DNA of 37,864 bases from Phoronis australis (taxonomy: Eukaryota; Phoronida; Phoronidae), in NCBI GenBank assembly GCA_002633005.1, contig NMRA01000199.1, positions 215,457 through 253,320 of the forward strand, in the 5' to 3' direction. Numbering within the stretch: position 1 is the first letter of the stretch; every line of letters starts with the position of its first letter. Both the position numbers and the translations under genes were made by a program. Shown piece after piece: positions 11,302-24,100 of this stretch. The notes under the pieces are model-generated. The model was given only the letters and a program-made list of their open reading frames with translations. It was not told where the DNA came from and did no database searches.

Positions 11302-13455
11302 GTGAGCACAAAAAGGACGTTTCGGTAAAGTTTTTACAAAGCTGCTTCCTGTACTTAAAGCAACTTGAGAATTTTGTTTCACATCGACCTCATGACGATT
11401 GGAAATCTGATCAGAGTCGATCAACGAGATGATGAACTTTGATCATGTACCTAGGCATCGTCTTTGAAGTTTGGACTACTCACACCAAGTTGTGAGTTCC
11501 AATGAAATAACTGAATGAAATCACCTGCTCACCTGTGGAGTCAAGTTTCCCCCTTATACGCAGCTTGCTCACCGTTGGCGCTGCAAAAATTAGTGTTATG
11601 CGTTGTTGCTCAGGACACAATGCCTCGTTTTAGCATCAATTTTAACAACGCAAACGCGACATCGTGCGTGTTCCAAATATGCAGAACCATTGCAGTTTGG
11701 ACAACACCTCGTTTTCAAGCATAATGGCAAGTAGTGAATATATTAATTGCCCAACATTTCACCTGCTCTTGAAAGCTGCGCCACTGTCTCTGAAGCACCC
11801 CTGAATTTGACAAGAAGTACGACTTATGTAACACTTCGTGTTTTCTCAACTGGCTTCCGCTAATTTGAATAGCTGGTTGATTTATTTCAAACTATTATCT
11901 CACTTTATTAATCCTGCAATAAACGAAACAACATATCTCAAATACTTGTTGCTTGGATGTCGCGTGCGATCTTCTTGGCAACTGCGATGTCGTAAAACTA
12001 TAATGGACGGTACCAAGAGTAATGCATGTCAGGTACGTTAACAATTTAGGAATTTACGTCAGAGTCATCACAAGGACAGTAGACTAATATTGGGTAAATT
12101 TTGTGTTTTTTTTTCAGGTTGTTTAAAACTGCAATAGTTTTACCTTGTTTGAAGGAAATATACTTCATTTGGCCTTCCTATAATTTCTTGTGCGAACATC
12201 TTTGTTTGGGTCGTATTCAACCATTTTGCACAGTTGTTGTTTGAAAAATTCCTTTCACATCTGAACTGACTTCATATTTGTTCGATTCGGTAATCTCTAT
12301 TATAAATACTATCTTTACATTAAGCCCGATCACAAGGTCAGAGGACGTGACGGGTATAATCGGTACCACCGGGTGATTAATTGTTGTCCGATATCTTACT
12401 GACGACGCTGGAATGTTTGCCTGTTTTGCCAGGTATAGGGTACAGAAACTAGACTATAGGCGGCAGGGCGGCATTGCACATCACCAGTTCCGCTAAAACA
12501 CAAGGCAGCACGTGTGCAGAAGAATTCTGTTTTCACGATGACCGTTCTTTAGCTAAACAGATGTCGGAAATACAAGATCACTGTCATTCAGTCTATACTG
12601 TAAGGACAGGCGAAATTGAGAATTTTTAATCATATTTCTTTTTATTTTCATTTTGCTTGGATTTTCGTAAGCACGGTGATACAATTTTTGTCATATATAA
12701 AAATTCTATGAAAAAATCTCCACAACGCATTGCTATTGTGACTTCGCTTTCGATCAACAGTTGGAGCAAAATTGAAAGATTAAAATAGACTAATTGCATA
12801 TAGGCGCCTTCCATTCTAATTCTGCAATGACTAAAATTATTTTCCTGCAACTAAAAACATAGTTATTACAATGCCCATTAACAAGACAGAAAGCAAGGCG
12901 AGATTTTGATCTCCCGATTTCGTGAATAGATTCATGCATTTGTTTCATACATGTAGTTAGCGATAAGTTTTAATAAAAACTCGTATTACGTTTAATGTGA
13001 TTCTATCTTCATTTTAATGTGACTATGAACCCGACTTCAAAATTTAGCTACATTCAATTACAATTATGCAATTGGCCTCAAAATGGTTCTTGAATTAAAC
13101 ACAACAGACAGTTTGTCATTGCTTGACGAGGCTCAACAACTTGGTTTGCCACGACGGGTCATATACAATGCTGAGATCCCATGACCGTCTCATTTCAGGG
13201 CACCAAAACTGTTTTTCATCGGAGCTAAGAACAAATTAAGATGGTAATACATGTACAGTAATCGGTCTAAATCAAAGGAGAGTTTAATCAAACACGAGTT
13301 CTGTAGCCGCGTGAGGGGTCGCAGGTGCAGTTTTTGCTAAATAATGCGCCGTAAACCACGTTTTGGTGTTAAAAACATCAACTTTCTTTTTAAAAGGCAA
13401 CGTCATCGTGGTCTCAATCCCTTCCTTTTACTGAAATGTGTTAGAATAAATCTCC
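11302..13455. other. Non-coding stretch, possibly intronic to the 11.1 kb exon
   Basis: A pyrimidine-rich acceptor-like site (gtttttttttcag) ends at 12118 and is followed by about 40 open codons. There is no donor or homology to support an exon. Otherwise featureless. Confidence 0.35.
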
Positions 13456-13461
13456 TGGTGT

Positions 13462-13507
13462 CCCCCTGACGACGCTACTGCCTCGGCATCTGAAGCTAAA
13501 CGTCGGG
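13462..13507 (+). ncRNA. Degenerate hammerhead-ribozyme-like motif
   Basis: In order: CCCC, CTGACGA (13466-13472), a possible stem II closed by GCT/AGC (13474-13476 with 13494-13496), TAAA where hammerheads need GAAA, then CGTC and GGG that can pair with the upstream CCC. This matches the layout of the minimal hammerheads known from Penelope-like retroelements and retrozymes (CUGANGA, stem II, GAAAC, GUC). The G to T change in the GAAA box should disable catalysis, so if real it is a relic. No reverse transcriptase is visible nearby. Confidence 0.3.
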
Positions 13508-15792
13508 TGACGAAACATTAGGCATTGAATCGGGAATATGTTTCTTGAAAGTGGTTTAAGACAGAAAACCTATCTTTTGCTCACACTTCACGGATGCTGA
13601 ATAAATGAAATTTACCAAATAATTACGAGCGCATCACATTCTGAGAATACATTATTGGAATTATCACAGCAACTATAGCTGTTATTTGTATATTCTCGGG
13701 GATCTTACACTTTTGCTCAAGTGAGATTTAAATTCTTGTTAGAAATAGTTGTGTGAAGCGTAATTTCTAACTTAAGTCTTAGTCACTTTTTATGAAATAG
13801 AACCCCTGATCTGAAGAGACAGCCACCTGTCGGCAACGCTCGCAATCTAGGAATAAGGTGAGAAAATGCTATGGCAGAAAGTAGACTAAATAAAAAATGG
13901 AGTGCTTCACAGGCTCATTGCACGTGAGAAAAAGCTTTTCGAAACTGAAAGTGACTTTCTCTGTATTTGGAAGGTATTTATCATGTTAAGGTCGTGAACT
14001 AATCGAATGTAACACATACCTTGCGCTTGTACAACGCTGTTCAGACATTTGTCAATACAGTACAGAGAGTAATAGGTTTGATCGACCCAGAAACACAACA
14101 AAAAAAAACTTTTTCAGAAGAGAAAAGGCAAAAGATGTTCAAGTATGTCCACTTGGAAGATGAACATTACCACTCTAAGACGTATTGAAATCGTGAGAAG
14201 ATTATCTCCATTGAAAAGTGGGCCACTCACCTTCAATTCTGCTGAAGTTTATTTTCTCTTCAATTTGGAGAGCGTCTTCAATAGAACCGCGGGTTTAAAT
14301 CTCTAGTCTGAAGTGAGCCAATCAGATGGAACAATTAGTTTTTATACGATCAACGACGCTAAACCTTTTACTGTGTTTGCTTGAGACCATAGATCGTTCA
14401 AGCCAGCTTTATCACGCCACTTCCGAGATATTCAAATGATCTTTCATTAAGCAAATTTAAACATACAATACCATATGGTTGTTTTAATAACTGACCAATA
14501 AAGGACAAGTGCGCAAGATATAATAAAGCTTTTAACAAATACGAGTCAAAATAAAACCATGTTTTATTTGACGACTGCGTTGTTTCTATGTCGATAAAAA
14601 GTCGTTGCTCAGAAGTTAAATGTCATTCGTCAATTGATCGACATCAAAAATCGTCTAATTGTCTCAGTCGCCTAAAAGGGTTCCCAGAGACAGTGTGCTA
14701 GAAAGACGTCCATTAGCTTTTGAATTTGAAAATTGATATCGACCAGTTTGGAAAGAGCTCTAAAATGCTTAACATAAACAAATAGGCGTCGGGTGCAATC
14801 CTGAAACACAGAAGCTTATTTGAAAACATGCTGGCGTAACTGTTGCTGTTCTCTCTTCATCTGAAAACCGATATTAGTATTTCACATCTGTCTGGAACAA
14901 TAAAGAACGCGTAACTATTTTTATGTAGCATTGCTATCCTGATGTGTTACTTGGCAGTTTTCAAAGTCTTGGACCCAAATGGTTGGATGGAGTAGTCACG
15001 CTATGTTAAGCAGTTTATAGACTAGCTTCCATTGAAGACACCGTGGAGACACCGAAAATGGGATGCGGATTATGTCAGAAAGTGTACATCTATGTTTAAG
15101 GTGACGTTTTATGCCTCGCATTTCTTGTTTAAGAACAAAAAAGCCTAAAAAACTACAAAAAATATTATAGTTGGTAGACTCGTAATGTAAACGTAAATGC
15201 AAGCTTCACGACTTCCGCTTTGGATACACTAAACGAAGGATTGATCGTTTAAGAGCATAGCAAACAAACTGCATCACAGTTAGCGGACAAGACTTTTTAG
15301 GACGGCATCCGTTTCGCCAATCCCGTTACGCATTTCTTTTTATATGGCTTATTCAGCACACGCGTCTTTCAATGTCGCTGAGGGGAGGTCGATAGAATCC
15401 TCTTGGCAGCAGTTTGTCCCTTAGATCTCTAAGTTGAATTGCGTCACTTCACAAAAGCATGGCGCAACATAATCCGCGCATATCGCTTGCTGCAATAGGG
15501 AATATTGAAGCTTAGAATAATAGCAAAACCAAAACAAAAACAATAACATGCTCAGCAACAAAAATAACAACAAAAGCACAAACGACGTTGACACTGAAAA
15601 CGACAACAAAAAATAACACCATTACCGCGACGAAGTGACAAAATGTCAGGTAATCCAATCATACGTAAGCACTTTGAACATTTAGAATAATAAAAGATAA
15701 TCATATCAACAACACTATTAAAATGACGATGAAGATGATGATAACGGTGATGACGACATAATAAAATAATACTAATAATGATAATACTGATC
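13508..15792. other. Intergenic or intronic, no gene supported
   Basis: A good minus-strand donor (GAAG then GTGAGT, near 14231) follows a short open stretch. A TAA lies in the only suitable frame with no acceptor after it, so no exon is called. AAC/ATA-rich simple sequence is present near 15.5-15.8 kb. Confidence 0.4.
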
Positions 15793-15890
15793 ATGATGAT
15801 GATGATGATGATGATGATGGTGGTGATGATGATGATGATGATGATGATGGTGGTGATGATGATGATGATGATGATGATGATGAGGAGGAG
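15793..15890. repeat. (GAT)n / (GGT)n microsatellite
   Basis: GATGATGATGGTGGT-type triplets, ending in a short GAG run. Same sense as the 9.1 kb repeat. Confidence 0.95.
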
Positions 15891-15896
15891 GAGGAC

Positions 15897-17479
15897 GGTG
15901 ATGACACCAATGTTATATTATTACAGTATTATTATGTATCACAATAAATAAACGTAATAAAGTTTTACGTACCGTTAATGACGTACAGTTGTGTTTAAGA
16001 ATCGTGTCACTTTTGAATTTATTAAGCCTGCAACAGACCGATAAAAATCAAGACAAAACAAGTTTTCGCCTTCTAAAACAATGCCATACACGAATTTGCA
16101 TTTAGTAAACGGAAACAGGTTGTGATAAAACTACGTAGTGATAAGAGCCTTTAAATACATTGCTGTGTTTTACCCGTGTTTAAACATTTGCCTTATGTTA
16201 AAGTTTACCTTTGTCGTATACCTGGCTGACGTCATAATTAATAAGGCTTTCCAGGTAAATGTGTTGGTCCCATCTGCCTGTCTATAACGTAACATTGGTT
16301 TTCATATTGATGGCACGTGGAGGTGGCACTGGTTAGAGATTGTGCGTGAATAAACAGAATAAGTAGCGAGTGATGTTACGATACATTAATTCCTCAATAC
16401 TTAGTGTTAGGAAAGACAAAAGTATGTGTCTGTTTGCATTTTATTAACTGTTCTTATCTCACACCTCCCGTAGATAAATAAACCAGCATTAGTTTTCGTA
16501 ACTTAATTTTGCAGACATTTCCCCGAAGGATGTTACTTAAAAAGTTGCGGCGCGATTCCGAACGCGTTTTCGTCAACACGGTCTTTGTTTTACTTGTCAA
16601 GGGCTTTCATTCAGGTCTCGTGGCCTATTTTTTAATTCTTCATTAAAAGTTTGAGAACTAATAAGGAATTCCAGACCACGACAATCTTTACTGTTGTGGC
16701 ATCGTGTGACCTAAAGACGATGCATTTTGGTGAAACTAAAGACACCAACTGTTAATGAAAACCGAACTGAACCCGTTAAAAATTAATTCAATGTAAAATC
16801 GTTTTGCGTCTGCTTTGGCCTATCTTTGGTCTACTCCGTTGAGTGGCGTGGCTGGAGATGCGGTGGAGAATAATCATAGCTAAATCGCCTTTGCCCATCG
16901 TTCCTCGGACAAGGTTCTTTCACGTTAATTACGGATCTGGGGGGCATACAGCGTAAAGTAGTAATAAAACCGTGCCGCTGAGATGCTCTCTCTCCAGCTA
17001 GTGATAAGTATGGAACTCGCATGGATAATATACGTTTTTTCTGCTGCCGAATATACACTGTATTATTTTAGACATAAATTATGACAAGATGACGTATAAG
17101 TATGGGTCACTATTTTTTAGATTTGGAAGGTGAAAATATGGTCGCCATTTTCAAGGATCAGCGGCATCCCACCAACCAAATTTAGAGTCCAATAGTGTGT
17201 CCCCCGGGGGTTACTGGATCTCAAACATGATTTCAAGTAGCACTATTAATAAAATATCAGGAGTTGCAAGAACATCTCGTTGTTTTGGCTAACGTAATAA
17301 AAAATGCAGGATGTCTAATATTATAAACGCTTGCCTCTAATACGAAGTCCGTATGTGAGTTCCCCCAGTGGTTGGGAGCACCCATCAACTACGGATTTCT
17401 GTTAGAAATAAATAGCCGAACTGGTGTAAGTGCACCCGATTCTCCGCTATGAGTCATGCACGCCGTGCCATCCCGCAGG
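15897..17479. other. Intergenic, no gene supported
   Basis: A minus-strand open frame at 16831-17058 has no splice signals or recognisable domain and was not called. A short CCCCCGGGGG palindrome is present near 17201-17210. Confidence 0.4.
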
Positions 17480-18064
17480 TAGCTTCGTCCCCAACCCTCA
17501 AGATGGCTCTAATCGGTTTAGCCATTTGAGGCTTGGTGAGGAGTTATTCCCTTCTGCGTGCGCTGATATTGTCGAACTTAACTGACATGAGCGACACAAG
17601 AAGCCTTCAGACACTTGAATTCTTAAATACCAGGTCTTGAAGATTCTTGTCCTTTTTTCTTTGGAGTGATGAATTTGAGAAACTAAATAAAATCCAAACG
17701 CAGATTTAAACTGTTTTCATAGGTGTTGCTGTTACTGCCATTCGTTATTCGGAAGCAGAAGGCAGTTACAATATTGGTCATAGTTTGAAATGAAATATTT
17801 TCGCGTACTTATTGTGAATTCTATTTTTAGAAAGCACCATATAAATTATCCCGCTTTGGAATTTACCTGAATTGCTACATAAATACCGCTCATTGTGATT
17901 TCATAGTACAGGAACTTTCAAAGTTGATAAAACTTTACATCACTGGTGATATTCCGGCCATTTCCGTAAAAATACGACAAAATCCTGCCCAGAAAGTTTC
18001 TCCTTACCAAGTCTCAAATTGCTAAACCGATCAGCGCCATCTCGAGACCTGGGGACGAGGCTGG
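17480..18064. mobile_element. Non-autonomous DNA element with long terminal inverted repeats (about 58 bp)
   Basis: The left end reads tagcttcgtccccaaccctc, then AAGATGGCTC, CGGTTTAGCCATTTGAGG and CTTGGTGAGGAG. The complement of the right end (18064 inward) reads accagcctcgtccccaggtc, then GAGATGGCGC, CGGTTTAGCAATTTGAGA and CTTGGTAAGGAG. The two arms match along roughly 58 bp with scattered differences. No transposase is encoded in the roughly 585-bp body. A related element is at 30847-31236. Target-site duplication was not resolved. Confidence 0.6.
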
Positions 18065-18480
18065 TAAATTCTCCAGCTTGAAATACTGAGACGTGGACAT
18101 GTTGCGGACACCTAGATACTCGATAAATGCAGTCTATAACCAGGAACTCCCAAAATTGAACAGTCAGCACCGGAGACCACACCTTTCCTACTAATCAACT
18201 CCGTTTCTCGCCAAGCTCTCTGACGATCGCAAATATTCCAGCTTAAGCAAATCTAAACTGTTTCCTAAAGCTCACCGTCGGGTTGGTTCTGCCTCTTTAA
18301 GATTTATGAACGTCCCTAACTTTTATGAACTGTTGCATTGTTGCATGAAACGTTACCAACTAGCATCGGCATTAGATGAGGACTCAACTTTTGGTGTTAC
18401 CTAAAGTAAGTCTCTAAGTTGATTTCTTGACAGTAAACTTGCTGATAAACTGCAAGATAAATGTTGACAACTGTGTTGTG

Positions 18481-18500
18481 TTCCAGGGTTAACCCTGGAA
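18481..18500. repeat. 20-bp perfect palindrome
   Basis: TTCCAGGGTTAACCCTGGAA equals its own reverse complement. No gene or element boundary could be tied to it. Confidence 0.9.
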
Positions 18501-18796
18501 GGCCCCACGTTGTGATATTGCAACACCACTTTTGACAATCTATAATTAACCCTCAAATCATTTTCCACTCCTGTTGATTCATGCAACCAGTCAGTAGTCT
18601 CTACAAACTCGACCAAGTGGACTGTTGCAACGGTTTCATAGTCAACCGAAAGAAAAATCAGCAATTTAACGATATTCTGTTGTTGACGGTTCATCAGACA
18701 GGATACCTCGCGCTTCAACGTACGACACGGCGCACCATTGGTGTTCTTGGTTCCCACGGCAGACAAAAACTTCTACCGCAGGTACCAGCTAACGTG

Positions 18797-19165
18797 CACT
18801 ATAGCGTAGAAATTGCTAATTCCTGTGTTATTTGACGTGCCTGCATTTGAGTATTTAAATCACATTATCATTTGCTGTTGTTGCTACTACTACCTGGGTT
18901 GTCCACTATATAAATAACGACATTCCATTCGGGGAAGGCTTTAAAGGCACATTGACCGTTGGTATGTTTCTGGCGGTTGTGGTGGACATTTCCTTCTCGC
19001 GGTGGTATCCCGTTTTTTCAATTTAGAATGTTCGCAACTATCCAGGTACTGGCGATGTTCGAAATTATTTTTGTAAACCTTTTTTGATTGCTGTTTTCTC
19101 GATGTGATGTAATATGGCGAAAATGCTAATCATGTGTCACTTGACGTGCCTGCGTTTTTGAGTGT
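18797..19165. repeat. Pair of short direct repeats
   Basis: TTGACGTGCCTGC occurs at about 18831 and 19141. Similar flanks (gaaattgctaat / gaaaatgctaat before, tttgagt after) give about 45 bp of similarity at a spacing near 310 bp. Confidence 0.4.
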
Positions 19166-19536
19166 TTCGCATTTCGTGTTTTCATTTCTTGATAAAGCAC
19201 TGCAAGGACTAACTAGATATTCCAATTTATAACGACAGAATGAAAAAGAAAGGTGATTTCCCTTGAAGTGAACGGTTTTTTTGCTTTCACAAGTAAAGGA
19301 TTGTTCGAAATGCGGCACCGGACTTCTTGCCAGTTCTTTCGATCCGGGTGAACGTTGGTTGAAAATACAGACAATTTATGGCAAATTGTTTCATGCATTT
19401 TACGTTTGTACGCTTTGCAGTGTGGAAATTGGGGTGCCAGGACTACTCGTAAAACTCTCAGTTGGTTTTTATAAACTTGGAGCTTGTGACATTTCAAAAT
19501 CAAAGAATAAAAGCGAATATTGCGGGTAGTTATACT

Positions 19537-19542
19537 TTTATT
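19537..19542 (-). terminator. Polyadenylation signal of the phosphatase gene
   Basis: AATAAA on the minus strand, about 92 bases after the TAA stop at 19634-19636. It is the nearest hexamer and at a normal distance. Confidence 0.65.
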
Positions 19543-19633
19543 TGAAGATATCGTGTAAAGCACAATGGCGGTTTTTATAATTGAAACTAAACATAGAAGT
19601 AAGAAGGATTTAAAAACTTGACTTGGACTAAAT

Positions 19634-21109
19634 TTATGCCCTACGTCGAGGATTGGATTTGGTAAACTCGTAAAATGTTTTTCCATTTTTGTCAACGTAC
19701 GTCACAGTTAGGGCGTTTTCTTCCATCTCAATCCCCACAAATGCATGTTCGGAAGTGAACATTTTAGAATCCACCCCTTTCGATTGCGTATCCTTCAAAG
19801 CACCTGAATTCTGCGTGCGGGTTTTCGACCCGGAACCGGAAATCACGTAATCAATGACCTTGTTAGAACGTGCTTCTAAGTGCTCCATGTCATGGTCATG
19901 ACCAGCGATGTACAAGGCGACACCGTATCGCTCCATGAGAGGGCGAAAGTTTTGATACATTCCCCTGGTGGATATCCACTTCCCATGGTCCCCGGAAGAG
20001 AAGACCGGGTGATGGCCGCAGACGATAATCCAATCCCCGCGCGAGTTTTGCAGTTCCTTAGTGAACCAGTCGAGTTGGGTCTTATCTGTTCCGTATCTCC
20101 CAATCTGCGTATCGATCATGATAAAGTGTACCGTTTTAGATCCAACCATCTTGTAAAACGAGTAGTATAAACTTGGCATGTACCATCTAGAGTCAATGCG
20201 AGATAACTTCACTTGATTGTACGCACGATTAAATCTGTGGTCGTGGTTTCCAACAATGATGTACCACGGTTTCATCAAGGCAGGCTGGTTGTAAATCTTT
20301 CTCCAGGTATTTTCTACTTGAGAATCTGTCTCGCTTGCAATACCATTCTCATAGAAGTTATCCCCTAGAGCAATGATGAATTGTGCCGTCTTCTTCTGCG
20401 CCCATTTCGCCATCTCCAACGCCACCTCTCGTTGATCTTGACCCGGTTTGCCCCAGTCACCAATGGCAGTGAAAGCAAGGCGGTCTTTCCCAGGCGTTGT
20501 TATCAGAGGGGTTGATGTGCGCTTATAAAACATGAGCGGTTGGTTTAAACCCTCACTAATGGTGTAAAACCCGGACCCGTCCGCATTCCAACAAATCGCC
20601 TCTCGTTGAACTTCAGCTATAGTACTTATCTCTGTAGGTTCTCTAACAAGTGTTTGGAGAATTGTTTCCCCTGCCCGGCGCTTCCAGTAGAAGTTTTTCT
20701 CGTGGTCCGTCATTAGTATTTCGTCTCCACTCGGAGAAATGTCGGCTCCTCTAGGAGCGTTGTGTTTCTTCGACAACACCTTCATGGTTGTTTCCGAAAT
20801 CATATCCACCACTTGTCCATTCCACATAATGTTTGACGGTACTTGATAAATGACAGGATTGCGTGACAACGTGACCGTTTTGATGACGAATACATTGCCC
20901 AGTTCATCTACCATAATGGCTTCTGAGTGACTGAAGTGAGTCCACGTCACCTTCAATACTTCTGGTTTAATGGTCGCTGAGGAGATCGTCTTGGGTTCCG
21001 GAAAACGATAAAGCGTAATATACTTTCTCAGAAATCTTGTCATCGTGTCCACAACATAGATGTAGTTCTTGCCGTTAGGCCCTCTCCCCACTGCCAAATC
21101 TTCCCAATC
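19634..21109 (-). CDS. Exon 3 of the phosphatase gene: rest of propeller and whole phosphatase domain
   Basis: The acceptor is ctaaatcattttgcag; the exon holds 491 codons and the TAA stop. It opens with DWEDLAVGRGPNGKNYIYV, a pattern seen in propeller proteins of the esterase-like/PAP-fusion kind. The whole catalytic domain is uninterrupted, so alternative splicing cannot remove single catalytic motifs. The C-terminus ends in a basic NPRRRA tail. Confidence 0.93.
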   Translation of the reverse strand, partial: DWEDLAVGRGPNGKNYIYVVDTMTRFLRKYITLYRFPEPKTISSATIKPEVLKVTWTHFSHSEAIMVDELGNVFVIKTVTLSRNPVIYQVPSNIMWNGQVVDMISETTMKVLSKKHNAPRGADISPSGDEILMTDHEKNFYWKRRAGETILQTLVREPTEISTIAEVQREAICWNADGSGFYTISEGLNQPLMFYKRTSTPLITTPGKDRLAFTAIGDWGKPGQDQREVALEMAKWAQKKTAQFIIALGDNFYENGIASETDSQVENTWRKIYNQPALMKPWYIIVGNHDHRFNRAYNQVKLSRIDSRWYMPSLYYSFYKMVGSKTVHFIMIDTQIGRYGTDKTQLDWFTKELQNSRGDWIIVCGHHPVFSSGDHGKWISTRGMYQNFRPLMERYGVALYIAGHDHDMEHLEARSNKVIDYVISGSGSKTRTQNSGALKDTQSKGVDSKMFTSEHAFVGIEMEENALTVTYVDKNGKTFYEFTKSNPRRRA

Positions 21110-24100
21110 CTGCAAAATGATTTAGAGCTATTAACAACATACATGCAGTACCATCACGACGTGTACCTAAACATCAGGTTTTCAAGACGTAGTAATCAAC
21201 TTGAATAGTTGATTCATTTCAGAAGTGTTCTCAGTTATGATATTAAAATATTTGTGTAACATTTTAGAAAAACAATCATCAATTTTTGTAGAAAAAGCAA
21301 CTTGTATGGTTGCAAATAATTTCCCATTGGTCTTACAATGGGTATGAAAGGAATTACAAGGATTTGCAAAGTAATTCCATGCTGAACTACTCGTCCAATA
21401 GGTGGCGTCAGTATGTGTAACATACATGGAGATGTGAAAACATTAATTAGGAACACGTAGACAGTAAGGGGTCTATATTTCAGGAACATCGTTACGCGTG
21501 CCCCACCAAGTGAATATCGAGTCACTCTTCGTACAAAGAAAAAGAAATTACACCGGTTGCGGGCATTGTTTTCACTAGCAGTACAATCTTGCTATTTATT
21601 TTAACAATGTTTCTCTAGTCCCAGTTCGTTCTTCGCGAATAAGTTTGTTGTGATTACAATTAATATCTTAATCTTCTGCAAGCAGTTTTGAAAAGTGCAC
21701 TTGCAAGTCTCCCCACTGAGCAGGGGAAGTGTGCCAAAATAGCCGTCACGTTGAATAACCTTACCTAAGGTCTATAGCGATGCACTAAACCTCAGGCGCA
21801 CTGATTCTATTGGATAGTAACAGCCTAGCAACATGACGCCAACAGCAGTGGGACAAAAAAAGTGGGGTCATGGGTCAGGACTAGTGTGGACCCCGGATAT
21901 TCAGTGTGTTCGACGCATGCATGGTTTTTAAGGGTGAGAATATGGAAATTGTACCGCAGGTTTAATGGTCCAAGACAAGGGTTTGGTTGATAATGTAGCT
22001 GGAATTTAGAGGCGCGGTCATAGAATCATTGCCGTCCGCTGTTTTGTCGCTTGTCATAAACTCACCTTGTTTGAAGCGCCATCTAACGTGAATGTAGCCA
22101 ATAACTGGCCACTTTTTGCACTCAACGCCTTGACAGTGGGCGATCCTCCATCGTTAGTAACGTACAACACGTCGCTATGGCTACGACTGGCCGCCATGCC
22201 AGACGCCTCGTCCACATCGCTATGCGTGACCATGGCAACAACCTGACCATGATCAAACTGTGCTTGCGTACCTGGGGACGAAAGTTTGGAGAAACAGAAT
22301 GGTATTAACAATGTCTTAGCAGGTTTGGTTTGCCTTACTTACTTGAGCAGATAGTTACGGTATTGTCCAAAATCTAAGTCTGCAAGTTGTTACCCCGTCT
22401 TTTCTCACACATGATGAATTTATGGCCAGGGCTGGGTTGCATAAAACTTGAAAATAATACACTGGATAAGTTTGATTGTTGCGTGTCGCTAGGTTTATTG
22501 TTCAACAATAACAACGTGACTCATGATAATGCGATGTCATTGTTGCTATACGGAGTATAACTACTATGCAACTGGGCCCAGATTGTTAACATCGTCTAAT
22601 CACGAATCTTTGAGAGTGGGAATTCAAAGGTGCCGTGAAACCGTGTTCCGTGAAAGTCCTCTTGAGTAATCTTTTTACCGCTATGAAACTGGTCTTGATG
22701 ATTCTTGATGTCAGTAGGTTTCTAGGAAAGGAAAAAATGGCCACCGTGACAATGCAACTTTTAGCCTGGTTTTGAATATTAACGAACTATTAGTAGTTCT
22801 TGAGCTCAGGAGTAGCCTCTACTCTGAGTGAAGAACATGTATATATCAAAAGGCAGAAAGCGGGCTTACGGCAGCCATGTCTAAATTATCGTTTTGCGGC
22901 CGAAAAACGCACACTGGGATTTATTGTTGGATGGGGTACACTTTTTCAAGATATTACCTCTGGTCATACCTATAACTAAATGCAACCGTTGTGTTTTTGT
23001 GATTTTGCAGCACGTTGCCATTTATCACTGCTGCATGTGTTCCAGACATTTGCTAAAATCAAGGGTGGCCACTTCACGAGTTATATGCGCTTAAACTACT
23101 CTCATAATTTTTAATGGAGTGATATTTAGCTCAGTGAGTGAGTCCATGTTAGTCGTAGGTCTTTCCGATTATGTTACTTTAACACATGATGCCATTCCGT
23201 GTTCTTGGCTATGTGCTGCATGGCTTCAAGGGTTACGTACACGTATGCAGTAGTACCCCATAGGCCACATATTTGACAATTTCGGAACATCAAGTCTCAG
23301 AAATGTCTGATTAGATTCATATAAAATTTTCATGTTATACACGGCTCTCCATACGTTGTTGCCTCGATTTTCTGTAGATAAGCCCATCGGCGTGTATCAT
23401 TAAGGCGTTTTAGAAACACCAAATAAATGCCCGGGCGTTTATTCGGAAAAGGGGGCGTGTAAACGGAAAGTCATAGTTTTGCTGTATTTGACATTTTTTA
23501 CTTAAAACAGTGTTTTTAAATTTTATGTTAATAAATGCATAGTTCGTTTTTAACAATGATAAATGCTCCACAAAAGTGAATTTGCGTTAAAAAGTTGACG
23601 CTGAGTTGACTGCTAAGAGAAAATTTTCCGAATAAAGGCGCCCCACTATCTGGACACTTGACACCAGAAGTTGCAACACCAAATAAACGCCCATGGGGGT
23701 TTATTCGGCATAATTTTCCGAATAAACACCAATAGCGTTTCATAAGGGGAATTATCTCTGGAAAATCACGGTAGGAATTGTTTTACAAGTGCCTCACTTT
23801 TGCATGAGAGGCTATCAATTATAGGAATTTTATGATTTTCATGAAAAAGTAAAAAGTTTTATAAAACGAAATAATGATTACGAAAACTGTAATACCGTTT
23901 TTGAGATTTCATGTTGAATATTTATGTCAAATAAATTTGGTAAGTTGATACCGCTGTTTTGCTATCTATGTACCCGTCTTCTTGTTAAACTTTCCAAAAA
24001 TGACATGTCCATGTGACCAAATTAACATTATATTTGAAAAGTCAAAAATCGAATTTTATACAGGCTTTTTACTTTCAGAAATTATTTACTTTTGCGGAGT

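Larger units (their letters stand above)
18065..19533. other. Region downstream of the phosphatase gene, no confident gene
   Basis: Open frames of about 120 and 84 codons lie on opposite strands at 18401-18835. Neither has a recognisable domain or good splice sites. A perfect palindrome (18481-18500) and a short direct repeat (near 18820 and 19140) are listed separately. Confidence 0.4.

Noticed and set aside
14231-14300. Minus-strand donor GAAG/GTGAGT after a short open stretch
   Set aside because: A TAA lies in the only fitting frame and there is no acceptor after it.
18401-18835. 121-codon minus and 84-codon plus open frames
   Set aside because: They oppose each other, have no recognised domain and no strong splice sites, and include the palindrome. 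Left as unexplained open sequence.
19876-20170. Open frames on both strands overlapping the phosphatase
   Set aside because: Shadows of the phosphatase exon, which has conserved catalytic motifs in its own frame.
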